The translations under genes and the position numbers were made by a program. This document shows, piece after piece, positions 55,616-63,658 of a stretch of 64,000 nucleotides of DNA (the stretch's first letter is position 1; each line of letters begins with the position of its first letter). Origin of the DNA: a virus; the IMG/VR virus record IMGVR_UViG_3300049847_000321, positions 1 through 64,000 of that record; one strand, 5' to 3'. The notes beneath the pieces are model-generated. The model did not search any database. It was given only the letters and a program-made list of their open reading frames with translations, and was not told the DNA's origin.

Positions 55616-55860
55616 TGAACGATCCGACTGAATCAACCCGACGTGAACTTGTCCAAGAGATCAACTCCAATGCAAATCCCCGTGAAAGGTTAGAAGCCCT
55701 TCACGGACAAGTCTGGGACACGACAGAACTTATGGATGACTTTGAGGTCATCGGTTTCCGAGCTCCGTTTGTTGTCGTCAAACGACGATCCGACAATAAA
55801 GTCGGGTCATTGACTTTCCAGCACGACCCTCGTTTCTACTTTGACTTCACGGAGAAATGA
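55615..55860 (+). CDS. Conserved small phage protein (81 aa)
   Basis: The protein begins MNDPTESTRRELVQEINSNA; the sequence AFVVVKRRSD-type strand (FRAPFVVVKRRSDNKVGSL) and final FQHDPRFYFDF match a widespread phage protein of unknown function. It starts in the stop of the preceding gene, with GGAG upstream. No role can be stated. Confidence 0.7.
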   Translation: MNDPTESTRRELVQEINSNANPRERLEALHGQVWDTTELMDDFEVIGFRAPFVVVKRRSDNKVGSLTFQHDPRFYFDFTEK

Positions 55861-55861
55861 C

Positions 55862-56056
55862 ATGGCGGTTTCACTTCAAACACCTGAACATCTGCAATGT
55901 GATTGCGGCTCAGGCGATCCGTTTGAGAGGCACTACGACGGCCACGGAATCTATCTATTCCGTTCCTGCGACAAGTGCTTCCATGAGAAAGCGTCACACT
56001 TTCGTTCCGATATATTCGAGGACTACGAATGTGACGAACCGATAGACGAAGATTAA
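55862..56056 (+). CDS. Small CxC/CxxC protein (64 aa)
   Basis: The start at 55862 follows the stop of the preceding gene by one base. The protein has CDCGSGDPF near residues 13-21 and CDKCFHEKA near 37-45, a zinc-binding arrangement common in small phage proteins. The end is acidic. Function unknown. Confidence 0.6.
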   Translation: MAVSLQTPEHLQCDCGSGDPFERHYDGHGIYLFRSCDKCFHEKASHFRSDIFEDYECDEPIDED

Positions 56057-56081
56057 AAAATCGTTTACATCTTTTCGCGTA

Positions 56082-56121
56082 CCGCAAAAAGCCTTGTCGC
56101 TTTTTGCGGCGCGAATAGAAT
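56082..56121 (+). promoter_or_regulatory. Hairpin with promoter-like boxes before the 56183 gene
   Basis: The stem CCGCAAAAAGC (56082-56092) and GCTTTTTGCGG (56099-56109) has a 6-nt loop. The loop starts a promoter-like box: TTGTCG (56094-56099), 16 bp, TAGAAT (56116-56121). The same GCGAATAGAA sequence stands at the 55.34 kb -10. Either a terminator for the upstream gene or a promoter under secondary-structure control is possible. Confidence 0.5.
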
Positions 56122-56182
56122 ACATATACAGTCAGATAGGCTGACTGAAACCTTCGCCCATAACATGAAAGGCATGTGACCT

Positions 56183-56590
56183 ATGAGTCTGAAACTTCCG
56201 AGCATCAAAGCTGTACGTAAAGACCTGGCAGAGATCAAATCTGATCTCCATATAGCAGCGTTCCCAAAAGCTGGCGAATCACTTGCCATCCGGCTTTTCG
56301 TCAATGATGAAGGCCAATGGCACATTGATTCCGGTGACCCGAGAAACGACAGCACAGAACCTGGCTGGCGTGCCGAAGGCACCGTCACATCGAAAACCAA
56401 CTGTGAGCAATTGGCCATCAAATTGCTTAATGATCTTCGAGACCAACAGGCGGAAGCTGAGGCCGTCCGACAGGCAATTGACGATGGTGCAATCGCTACA
56501 GAAATGGCAGTTAATGCTGCTCTACCTCCGCCATTGCCAACGGAACCTCAATTTGAAATCAATGCCAGCGAACCTGTACGATTGATTTGA
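56183..56590 (+). CDS. Hypothetical protein (135 aa)
   Basis: A basic helical start (MSLKLPSIKAVRKDLAEIKS) leads into a small beta domain with WHIDSGDPRNDSTEPGWRAEG and helices (EQLAIKLLNDLRDQQAEAEA), then a Pro-rich end. It lies between the zinc proteins and the NusG-like gene. A weak site precedes the ATG. No family is recognised. Confidence 0.6.
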   Translation: MSLKLPSIKAVRKDLAEIKSDLHIAAFPKAGESLAIRLFVNDEGQWHIDSGDPRNDSTEPGWRAEGTVTSKTNCEQLAIKLLNDLRDQQAEAEAVRQAIDDGAIATEMAVNAALPPPLPTEPQFEINASEPVRLI

Positions 56591-56629
56591 TAACCAAACT
56601 TCGCCCATTTCTCTAACCAGGCCAATGCC

Positions 56630-57796
56630 ATGAAAACTACCGGCAAGAAAGCTGTAACCAACAAGAAAGTGAGAACACGAAAATGCACACGACGAAAACC
56701 CTCGATCACCGTCCACAATTCTGCACCTGCAGGACCTGCCGTCAAGTCTACCTCACGGTCGAAGCCAACTCGTGCATCCGGGGCTACTGTTCCATGCACT
56801 GTCAAAACGAAAAAGCAACGTATCTCGGATGGCGAAAAGAAACTGCCTTCCAAAAAGGCAGCACACAATACAATATCCTCACAAAAGCCAACGAAATCGG
56901 AGACATTGAAGCCCCGCCCTATCTCATACCAAAGTCTCAAGAGGACATTAACCAGATGCGAAAAATGCTTCCGCACATTTTCGGAGTCGGAGCTGAGCAA
57001 GAGCTATTTGCCTCAACCTGACGACGAAAAACTCTGCCTCCGATGTTCAATGCGATTCTACGTCCTCTACTGTATGCCACCTCAGCGTCAATACGTTGAC
57101 AACACTGAGGAGATACGCAGAGATTGCGTAGACGCCGGATTCCCCGACTTGGCGATGCCGACTGTACAATGGGCGGCTGTTATCGGAGGCGAGAATAAAA
57201 CGAGGACTAGGCTGTTAAAAATGGCCGGTGAACGTGGCATACGTCACTTGATCGGCAAGATCATCATTCCTAAACACGAGGAGGTTGTATGGCGACACGG
57301 GATGCGTAGAGTATCCAAGAAAAAGAGCTTTCCTGGCTATCTGATTATTCAGATGGTGTTCAACGACGACACCGATCATCTGATTAACGATTGCCCAGGC
57401 GCAGTAGGTTTACTGCCGTTTAGACCTGACTTCTATCACAAAGACATTCTGACCAAGAAAGTCTGGAAACGTCAGGCTACCGAGCATGAATTGAAACGAA
57501 TGGAAAATGAAGAAGGATCAACCCTTCTAATTTGGAAACCTACTTCACTCGAAAGTGAAGAAGCCGCTTTACTCTTACTGAGGAATGGCATGGAAAACGT
57601 GGCCACTAGGACACAGACACCTGACATTGAAGTCGGGCAGTTTGTCAAGATTCAGCATGGAGCGTTCAAAGACACGGCAGCTAAAGTGCTGGAATTGATA
57701 CAGAGCAACAAAGAACCTCAATTACGACTAGAAGTAACCCTTCTAGGCACGCTTGTTCCAATCACTTTGCCAGTGTGGCAAGTGGCATCTATTTAA
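56630..57796 (+). CDS. NusG/RfaH-like transcription elongation factor with zinc finger
   Basis: The 388-aa protein has a long basic, disordered start (residues 1-100), a Cys4 zinc site (C110, C113, C136, C139), an NGN-type domain (about 178-262: ENKTRTRLLKMAGERGI, IIIPKHEEVVWRHGMRR, SFPGYLIIQMVF, CPGAVGLLPF), an extra helical insertion, and a C-terminal KOW domain (about 334-388: VGQFVKIQHGAFKDTAAKVL). NGN plus KOW is the NusG/RfaH/LoaP set that binds RNA polymerase and alters pausing or termination. A phage copy is likely an antitermination or host-takeover factor. The zinc module and insertion are unusual. Confidence 0.8.
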   Translation: MKTTGKKAVTNKKVRTRKCTRRKPSITVHNSAPAGPAVKSTSRSKPTRASGATVPCTVKTKKQRISDGEKKLPSKKAAHNTISSQKPTKSETLKPRPISYQSLKRTLTRCEKCFRTFSESELSKSYLPQPDDEKLCLRCSMRFYVLYCMPPQRQYVDNTEEIRRDCVDAGFPDLAMPTVQWAAVIGGENKTRTRLLKMAGERGIRHLIGKIIIPKHEEVVWRHGMRRVSKKKSFPGYLIIQMVFNDDTDHLINDCPGAVGLLPFRPDFYHKDILTKKVWKRQATEHELKRMENEEGSTLLIWKPTSLESEEAALLLLRNGMENVATRTQTPDIEVGQFVKIQHGAFKDTAAKVLELIQSNKEPQLRLEVTLLGTLVPITLPVWQVASI

Positions 57797-57812
57797 GAAA
57801 GGAAACCAAGCA

Positions 57813-58523
57813 ATGAAGATCATACCACTAGACCTTCTACGAAAGAAAGGTGCCTGCCAAAAGCAGCTGTCTCTGGTAGAAAGCGAATGGCCTCAAGGCA
57901 TACCGCTTACAAAAGCAACTGCCGAAAGGTTCCTAAAATTGGAACTTGATATTGACTGGGTAGCAGAGAATCTGCTGACTGAGCAAGAGCAGATAGAATA
58001 CTTAAGGATCATACAACCTGCATGGGCAGAATACTTAAGGATCAAACAACCTGCATTAGCAGAATACGAAAGGATCGAACAACCTGCAAGGGCAGAATAC
58101 AAAAGGATCGAACAACTTGCAAAAGCAGAATACGAAAGGATCATACAACCTGCACTAGCAGAATACGAAAGGATCGAACAACCTGCATGGGCAGAATACA
58201 AAAGGATTCAACAACCTGCATATGCAGAATACAAAAGGATTCAACAACCTGCATTAGCAGAATACAAAAGGATCATACAACCTGCATGGGCAGAATACGA
58301 AAGGATCGAACAACCTGCATATGCAGAATACAAAAGGATCCAACAACCTGCATATGCAGAATACAAAAGGATCGAACAACCTGCATATGCAGAATACAAA
58401 AGGAGCATAGCACCTGCATCAGCAGAATACAATAGGATCAAACAACTTGCAAGGGCAGAATACGAAAGGAAGAAAGTCATGGCTATTCTGGAACTACTCC
58501 TTAAGCGAAAGGAGACCAAGTGA
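57813..58523 (+). CDS. 11-residue repeat protein, copy 5, longest (236 aa)
   Basis: Starts at 57813 (MKIIPLDLLRKKGACQKQLS) with AAAGGAAACCAAGCA. It has fourteen full 11-residue units, then a terminal half unit and VMAILELLLKRKETK. The block 58356-58463 is identical to 619-726 in copy 1, including the variant unit AEYKRSIAPAS. It follows the NusG-like gene by 16 nt and overlaps the start of the 58520 gene, whose ribosome site is inside the KRKETK codons. Function unknown. Confidence 0.87.
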   Translation: MKIIPLDLLRKKGACQKQLSLVESEWPQGIPLTKATAERFLKLELDIDWVAENLLTEQEQIEYLRIIQPAWAEYLRIKQPALAEYERIEQPARAEYKRIEQLAKAEYERIIQPALAEYERIEQPAWAEYKRIQQPAYAEYKRIQQPALAEYKRIIQPAWAEYERIEQPAYAEYKRIQQPAYAEYKRIEQPAYAEYKRSIAPASAEYNRIKQLARAEYERKKVMAILELLLKRKETK

Positions 58524-58936
58524 TGAAAAAGAATCCAATTACTATTGCAGACCTTGAAGCGAGAGTCGCCAAAGGGGTTGAATATCTCAACCTCAACTAT
58601 CCACAATGGCAGACTAAGATCGACCTAAGTGCATTCAACATCAATAATTGCAGACAATGTATTTTCGGACAATTGTTAGAGAATTACTGGAAACTTGAAA
58701 TGGAAGATCCTGAAGTTTACCATAAAGCATATTTATACGGATTTGATCTAATACCTAGTCATTTAGACGAAGTTCTAGTAGAGACAACTGCATTCAATCA
58801 ATACGGCGACCCTATCAATCCGAATGACAACATCGGTATTGATTCTTACACCTTAGAATTACAACGAATTTGGGTACGAACAATCAATAACCTTCAAACA
58901 CAAGAACAAGGAGAATCCAATGTTGAGCGTCAGTAA
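58520..58936 (+). CDS. Conserved hypothetical phage protein (138 aa)
   Basis: Start ATG overlaps the stop of repeat copy 5 (ATGA). The pattern (ARVAKGVEYLNLNYPQWQTK, IDLSAFNINNCRQCIFGQLL) is that of a short phage protein with an NCRQCIFGQL segment, found in other phages with no known role. The C-terminus is acidic and helical. It overlaps the DUF932 gene by 17 nt. Confidence 0.65.
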   Translation: MMKKNPITIADLEARVAKGVEYLNLNYPQWQTKIDLSAFNINNCRQCIFGQLLENYWKLEMEDPEVYHKAYLYGFDLIPSHLDEVLVETTAFNQYGDPINPNDNIGIDSYTLELQRIWVRTINNLQTQEQGESNVERQ

Positions 58937-59663
58937 AGGTAATCGAGTCAGTTACGAAAATCTACAATTTCTAGGAAAAAAACCTGTCACCAAGCCTGCT
59001 AGGGCAGGTGGCTATTGGCGAGGTCTTAAGCATATAGACCTTGTTGACGGCATTCAGCAGGAAGCTGAAAATCGTGGCTGGGATATCACGAAATCAACTT
59101 TCGCCCTTAGTAAGGACAAAGCTGATCTTGCCGCAACATTTAGTTTAGCGGGTGTACCGAAAGTGAAACTCCCCAAAGGAATCTCACTTGAACTAGGTCT
59201 TATGACCTCGAACGCCTTGCGCCGAATGACCAGATTGACAGTAGGCGGTACTGTTGCCGTTTGTCTCAATGGCTTGATTACAGGTGAAGTAGTCATGGAG
59301 AAGAAGCACTCCAAATACTTCGATCTGGAAGCCGAGTTGAAGCAAGGTTTCAATCAGTATGTTACCAAGGCAAAGCTGATTACTGATGAAGTAGGTTCAA
59401 TGCAATCTTGGTACATCAGTGACAATGATGCTCTCAAGATTCTGGCAGAAACTGGACGACAGCATATTCTGCCTTGGAGCCATATCGGCATGATCGACAA
59501 ACTGTACAACAACCCAATTCACAATGAATTCAAAGAAAAGACAACTTGGTCTTTGCTCAATGCCTTCACAAGCGTTGTCAAGAAAAGTCCGCCAATCTTC
59601 CAAATGAGTCGAATGCTGCGCTTTCATAACCTACTGAAAACTGAAGGCTTTTTAGCGGCTTGA
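58920..59663 (+). CDS. DUF932-family phage/plasmid protein (247 aa)
   Basis: The sequence contains GIQQEAENRGWDITKSTFAL, LELGLMTSNALRRMTRLTVG, VCLNGLITGE and KHSKYFDLEAELKQG, which match the DUF932 pattern found in phages, plasmids and conjugative elements. These proteins are thought to bind or process nucleic acids, but their function is not established. The length is near the shorter end of the family. It has AAGGAGA before the ATG and ends over the promoter at 59660. Confidence 0.75.
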   Translation: MLSVSKGNRVSYENLQFLGKKPVTKPARAGGYWRGLKHIDLVDGIQQEAENRGWDITKSTFALSKDKADLAATFSLAGVPKVKLPKGISLELGLMTSNALRRMTRLTVGGTVAVCLNGLITGEVVMEKKHSKYFDLEAELKQGFNQYVTKAKLITDEVGSMQSWYISDNDALKILAETGRQHILPWSHIGMIDKLYNNPIHNEFKEKTTWSLLNAFTSVVKKSPPIFQMSRMLRFHNLLKTEGFLAA

Positions 59664-59688
59664 CAAAAATGACGCCTCCGACTAAGAT
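59660..59688 (+). promoter_or_regulatory. Consensus-like sigma70 promoter of the 59.7-62 kb block
   Basis: -35 TTGACA (59660-59665), 17 bp, -10 TAAGAT (59683-59688). The leader holds an inverted repeat GTTAGC (59690-59695) and GCTAAC (59707-59712), overlapping the tandem GCCAACAT/GCTAACAT motif (59698-59715). The ATG of the sigma-like gene is at 59737. Confidence 0.75.
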
Positions 59689-59736
59689 AGTTAGCTTGCC
59701 AACATTGCTAACATCCCAAAGATCAGGGAGGATAGA

Positions 59737-60255
59737 ATGTCAACCGTAGTTGTGACTGAGAACTACCTGGGCATCAAACCGATGATTCAAAAGATCGTTC
59801 ACCAGACGCCTATCATCGGCTTGAGTCCAGACGAAGTTTTCTCAGAAGCCAACCTGGCTTTTATGAACGCGAATGAAACCTTTGATCCGAAGAAAGGGGC
59901 GTTTACCACGCATGTATATCACAAAGTAACCAATCATCTGAAAGAGTTGCGACGAACAACAGCTAAAGACCATCGTCGAATGCAAGTCACCACTATTGAA
60001 TATCTGAACCAGTATCCTTCAAAAGAAAGACCTGAGTTCAACATGGTTGAGTTCATAGGCGATCTGTCTGAAAAAGCCGGAGTGGTAGTCGCTTTGACTT
60101 TGCTATCGCCTGACAGTAAAGGCTGGAAAAGAAAACGACGAAGTAACTCAAGTTATTCCTACAAACTTGAGTTGTACAGGTATCTGAAAAGCATAGGGTG
60201 GACCTATGCTGAGATTAAGGATGCTTTTTCTGAAATCAGAAAGGAACTGCGATGA
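59737..60255 (+). CDS. Sigma-70 region 2-like protein (172 aa)
   Basis: The part GLSPDEVFSEANLAFMNANE, then FDPKKGAFTTHVYHKVTNHL and KELRRTTAKDHRR, matches region 2 of sigma-70 factors (helices that contact core RNA polymerase and the -10 DNA). A short second part (residues 85-172) is basic and helical but not a clear region 4. It may be a small phage sigma or an RNA polymerase-binding regulator for middle or late genes. It is transcribed from its own promoter. Confidence 0.65.
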   Translation: MSTVVVTENYLGIKPMIQKIVHQTPIIGLSPDEVFSEANLAFMNANETFDPKKGAFTTHVYHKVTNHLKELRRTTAKDHRRMQVTTIEYLNQYPSKERPEFNMVEFIGDLSEKAGVVVALTLLSPDSKGWKRKRRSNSSYSYKLELYRYLKSIGWTYAEIKDAFSEIRKELR

Positions 60256-60605
60256 ACGCTGACAAATTTACCAATGTGATTCTTGAGGCACTGATGGAAA
60301 GAATGGAACAATCAGAGATGCACAAAGATTTCACAACTAATTTTCAAGAACCGAAAAATGAAAATGAGATCAGTCCAATACTTTTCGACAAAATGCACTA
60401 CAATCAAATGATGTTCTTCGGAGGTTTGTTCCATCTAATTACTTTTGATGTAAGGGAAGCTTACAGAATCTTCAAAAACCTACCGAAAGTGGACAGCTAC
60501 ATTGATCCGCCAAATGTTACCTACAAAGACATAAAGAAGTATTACCGAGATTTGTTTCTCGAACTATCGAAAACCTTTGACAAAGCCGTTCAGGAGGTAT
60601 TGTGA
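60252..60605 (+). CDS. Helical hypothetical protein (117 aa)
   Basis: It starts in the stop of the sigma-like gene (ATGA). It is helical throughout (MNADKFTNVILEALMERMEQ, MHYNQMMFFGGLFHLITFDV) with a possible amphipathic region near the middle. The association suggests that it might regulate the sigma-like protein, as anti-sigma factors often lie next to their partners. No motif supports this. Confidence 0.55.
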   Translation: MNADKFTNVILEALMERMEQSEMHKDFTTNFQEPKNENEISPILFDKMHYNQMMFFGGLFHLITFDVREAYRIFKNLPKVDSYIDPPNVTYKDIKKYYRDLFLELSKTFDKAVQEVL

Positions 60606-60606
60606 A

Positions 60607-60705
60607 ATGAATTCGGAAACCAAAATTGCCTTGTGCGTAGTACCTGTTATTGTGCTTGCAATTTGGCGGTTCATTGTGTACGAAGATAAAAAGGACATCG
60701 ACTAA
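60607..60705 (+). CDS. Tiny membrane peptide (32 aa)
   Basis: 32 aa with one hydrophobic helix (ALCVVPVIVLAIWRFIV, about residues 8-24) and a charged end (YEDKKDID). The ATG follows the preceding stop after one base, and the stop overlaps the helicase ATG (TAATG). It resembles the 45-aa peptide at position 66. Real but of unknown role. Confidence 0.5.
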   Translation: MNSETKIALCVVPVIVLAIWRFIVYEDKKDID

Positions 60706-62090
60706 TGAGTGAAACGAAACCTTACAAATATCAAATCGAAGATAATCGTCAAATGGACCGATTTAACGGTCGTGTCTTGCTGGCGAATGAAATGGGTACA
60801 GGCAAGACGTACACGAGTTTACGGTACATCAAACACTATCTTGAGCCGGGGCTGACCATTGTTATATGCCCGGCGTCCGTCAAGTATGTCTGGTCGCAGG
60901 AAGCCAAGAAACATTTCAACCTTCGTGCTGAGATTCTTGAAGGTAGAACACCGCCTTCAATTCAAAGAAGCGGTTTCAAAAATCAGCACAAGCTATTGGT
61001 CATCAATTATGACATTCTGCAATACTGGGTAAAGTATCTCAGATCGTTAAAACCTCAGTGCATCATTTGTGATGAAAGTCAACGAATCAAATCCAGAGAA
61101 ACCAAACGAACAAAGGCTGCAAAGGAACTATGCCGTAAAGTACCTTATGTTTTCATGCTTTCCGGAACACCCTTGACGAATCGCCCGGCTGAATTGTGGC
61201 CTTCCTTGAACATCTTGCGACCAGATAAGTTTAATTCCTTCTTCGCTTACGCCACGAAGTATTGCGATCCAAAGAAAGAGTTTTATGGCTGGACATTCAA
61301 GGGAGCTACAAACCTTGACGACTTACATCGTCGATTGAAAAGGCATTGCATGATTCGCCGACGTAAGGCCGATGTCCTTTCGCAATTGCCACCGAAGCAA
61401 TGGTTCTCGTTGCCGATGCCCATTTCACCAGCTGATCGCAAAATCTACAACGAAGTCCATAACGACTTCATCAACTGGCTGAGAAAGGTAGACTTCAAGA
61501 AAGCCTCAAGAGCGGAACGTGCCGAAGCTGTTACCAGACTAGGCTATCTGCGAAGGCTTGCAGGTCAATTCAAGTTGCCCGCGGTCATTGATTGGATTCA
61601 GGACTACTTCGATGAAACAGACAAGAAGTTGGTTATTTTTGGCATTCACAAGATTGTCGTACAAGGTTTGTATAACCACTTCAAATCACTTGCCGTACGG
61701 ATTGATGGCAGTATCGACAAGTCATTGAGACAAGGGATCGTCGATCAATTTGCCCGTTCTCCGCACATTCGATTGATTGTTGGCAACATCATGGCAATGG
61801 GCGTCGGACTCAATGGAATGCAAGTCGCGCAGACTGTTGGTCTATGCGAGATGCCTTGGTCGCCGGCTGACATTTCTCAAGCTGTAGACCGTCTGCATCG
61901 CAACGGGCAGACTGGTCAAGTTCAATGCTATTCACTTGTAGCCGAAGGTACAATTGAGGAGGACTTATGTAAAATCAACCAAGAAAAACAACTCACGCTT
62001 GATTCTGTATTAGATGGTAAGCCAGTGGATGGGGGCTTGCCAGTTTATGATCTTCTCATCCAAGGTCTTTTAGAGAAAGGTAAACAATGA
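60705..62090 (+). CDS. SNF2-family DNA helicase/translocase (461 aa)
   Basis: SNF2 motifs are in order: Q-like start, motif I MGTGKT at 30-35, motif II DESQ at 123-126 (DESH in SMARCAL1-like proteins), motif III LSGTPLTNRP, motif V-like IMAMGVGLNGMQ, motif VI QAVDRLHRNGQ. There is no zinc finger or bromo-type domain. Such proteins remodel forks or protein-DNA complexes. It is the only helicase-like gene found, and no DnaB-type replicative helicase was recognised. It may serve replication restart with the primase downstream. Confidence 0.9.
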   Translation: MSETKPYKYQIEDNRQMDRFNGRVLLANEMGTGKTYTSLRYIKHYLEPGLTIVICPASVKYVWSQEAKKHFNLRAEILEGRTPPSIQRSGFKNQHKLLVINYDILQYWVKYLRSLKPQCIICDESQRIKSRETKRTKAAKELCRKVPYVFMLSGTPLTNRPAELWPSLNILRPDKFNSFFAYATKYCDPKKEFYGWTFKGATNLDDLHRRLKRHCMIRRRKADVLSQLPPKQWFSLPMPISPADRKIYNEVHNDFINWLRKVDFKKASRAERAEAVTRLGYLRRLAGQFKLPAVIDWIQDYFDETDKKLVIFGIHKIVVQGLYNHFKSLAVRIDGSIDKSLRQGIVDQFARSPHIRLIVGNIMAMGVGLNGMQVAQTVGLCEMPWSPADISQAVDRLHRNGQTGQVQCYSLVAEGTIEEDLCKINQEKQLTLDSVLDGKPVDGGLPVYDLLIQGLLEKGKQ

Positions 62091-62263
62091 GTACCAAACA
62101 CTATCTCATAAACACAACTCCTGTGCGAAGAAAAGTATTGTATATTCGCGGTCTTGACGCCGACGTATTAACCAAATTCAAAGCCAAGTGCGCAACTCAT
62201 GGTGTCACAATGAAAGACGCCGTTGAGGTTCTGATTAGAAAATACATCGCGGGGCAAATCTAA
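62087..62263 (+). CDS. Ribbon-helix-helix DNA-binding protein (58 aa)
   Basis: The 58-aa protein has the Arc/MetJ pattern: a strand (RRKVLYIRGLD), helix 1 (ADVLTKFKAKCATHG) and helix 2 (TMKDAVEVLIRKYIAGQ). Such proteins act as dimers at palindromic operators. It starts in the helicase stop (ATGA). It is a candidate repressor for the palindromic operator at 63668 or others in the window. Confidence 0.7.
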   Translation: MSTKHYLINTTPVRRKVLYIRGLDADVLTKFKAKCATHGVTMKDAVEVLIRKYIAGQI

Positions 62264-62505
62264 TGGAATACAAAAACGAGCTTCAACAAGACCCATTCAG
62301 AGCTACTCCTGATTATTTAACACCTGTGAAAAAACTAGCCATGAAAGATGTTATAATCAGACACGGTTTTGAATTGGAAAAAATGGGATTAAACCGAACA
62401 GATGCTTTATGCTGGATTATAATGACACAATGGCGAGAATTGGACTCATGGAGGACAAAACATGAGATGGAATTACTCTACTCTATAGAAAAGCCTATAA
62501 ACTAG
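62263..62505 (+). CDS. Helical hypothetical protein (80 aa)
   Basis: Starts in the stop of the RHH gene. The sequence has a charged head (MEYKNELQQDPFRATPDYL), a helix ending HGFELEKMGLNRTDALCWII and a final helix. No motif is recognised. Its position between two small regulators suggests a regulatory role, but nothing else does. Confidence 0.55.
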   Translation: MEYKNELQQDPFRATPDYLTPVKKLAMKDVIIRHGFELEKMGLNRTDALCWIIMTQWRELDSWRTKHEMELLYSIEKPIN

Positions 62506-62518
62506 GTAGGAGTGTGGC

Positions 62519-62752
62519 ATGGCAGGTAAAATACTAGAACCGGTTTATCGTCAATTAGGAGCTAAAATTCAATCTATCCGAGAATGTTTAGGCTGGACTC
62601 AAGATGAATTAGCAAAAAAAGTAGGTCTCACTCGGACTTCAATAACTAATTTTGAAGCTGGTAGACAACGAATACTTCTCCATGACTTAGACAAATTTGC
62701 GAAAGCCTTCAATATGGATCATCGCACCATAATGAAAGGAATTTGGTGGTGA
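62519..62752 (+). CDS. Cro/C1-type (XRE) HTH regulator (77 aa)
   Basis: The HTH domain occupies most of the protein: LGAKIQSIRECLGWTQDELA, KKVGLTRTSITNFEAGRQRI, LLHDLDKFAKAFNMD. This is the XRE pattern with the recognition helix RTSITNFEAG. The product lacks a cleavage domain and so is Cro-like rather than LexA-like. It lies between regulators and the primase and could bind one of the palindromes near promoters. GTAGGAG precedes the ATG. Confidence 0.82.
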   Translation: MAGKILEPVYRQLGAKIQSIRECLGWTQDELAKKVGLTRTSITNFEAGRQRILLHDLDKFAKAFNMDHRTIMKGIWW

Positions 62753-62753
62753 C

Positions 62754-63641
62754 ATGGCCTTCCTCGACATCATCAATGACCTGGGATTACCTATTGCCCC
62801 TGAGGGTCATCGTCATGCCAGACCTGGCTGGCTACAGATCGACTGCCCTTGGTGCGGTAAGAACTCTCAGGTGTTTCACCTAGGCTACTCTTTAACCGGC
62901 AATTATGCCAATTGCTGGAAATGCGGGCCAAAGCGGGTTGTCGATATTGTCATGGAATTGTCTGGCTTGCGTTATCCCGAAGCCAGAAAGCTGCTAGGCG
63001 ACTTTACGCCAGAATTGCAACAGATCAAAAGGACGGGGCATCTCCAGCTGCCTAAAGGCATACGCAAGATGGCAGGACCCCATCGACACTACTTGAAGTA
63101 CAAACGCGGCTTGAATCCTGAAAGAATGGAGCGAATATGGGGGTTAAGGGGCATTTGCTTCGATATCCGACTACCTTGGCGAATCTTCATCCCGATTCAT
63201 CTAGGAGGTAATGTAGTTTCGTGGACAACACGAGCGGCATCGGATTACACAATGCGGCGATACATTTCAGCCGACTTGGAAGAAGAAGATGTTCACCACA
63301 AAGATTTGCTGTATGGTGAAGATTACGCCCGGCACGCAATCATCATTTGTGAAGGTCCTGGCGATGTATGGAATATAGGGCCAGGTGCTGTTGCCACGTT
63401 CGGAACCAGCTACACTCGATCCCAGATTGATCGAATGAGTAGGTATCCGACAAGAGTGGTTTGCTTCGATTCTGACAAAGCTGGTCAAAAGCGTGCCAAA
63501 GAACTGGTGAGCATTTTATCAGTTTTTGATGGTGATACTTACAACGCAGTCTTAGACGCAAAGGATCCTGGTTCGGCTTCAAAAGCTGAAATTGCGGAAT
63601 TGAGAAGTCGTTTCTTAGAAAGGAACTGCGATGATGAATAG
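62754..63641 (+). CDS. DNA primase-like protein (zinc finger plus TOPRIM)
   Basis: Residues 25-60 hold a zinc finger: CPWCGKNSQV (C31, C34), then NCWKC (C54, C57). The C-terminal half contains a TOPRIM-type core: IICEGPGDVW (Glu near 199), VCFDSDKAGQKRA (Asp-Asp near 239-241) and DAKDPGSAS. It lacks a helicase domain. It would make RNA primers for the polymerase at 2.7 kb if the genome is circular. The start is two bases after the XRE stop. Confidence 0.87.
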   Translation: MAFLDIINDLGLPIAPEGHRHARPGWLQIDCPWCGKNSQVFHLGYSLTGNYANCWKCGPKRVVDIVMELSGLRYPEARKLLGDFTPELQQIKRTGHLQLPKGIRKMAGPHRHYLKYKRGLNPERMERIWGLRGICFDIRLPWRIFIPIHLGGNVVSWTTRAASDYTMRRYISADLEEEDVHHKDLLYGEDYARHAIIICEGPGDVWNIGPGAVATFGTSYTRSQIDRMSRYPTRVVCFDSDKAGQKRAKELVSILSVFDGDTYNAVLDAKDPGSASKAEIAELRSRFLERNCDDE

Positions 63642-63658
63642 AATCAAAAGGAACAGTA

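Noticed and set aside
58022-58435. Alternative open frames across the 33-bp repeats on both strands
   Set aside because: The repeat unit lacks stops in several frames. Only one frame has the conserved head and tail found in all five copies.
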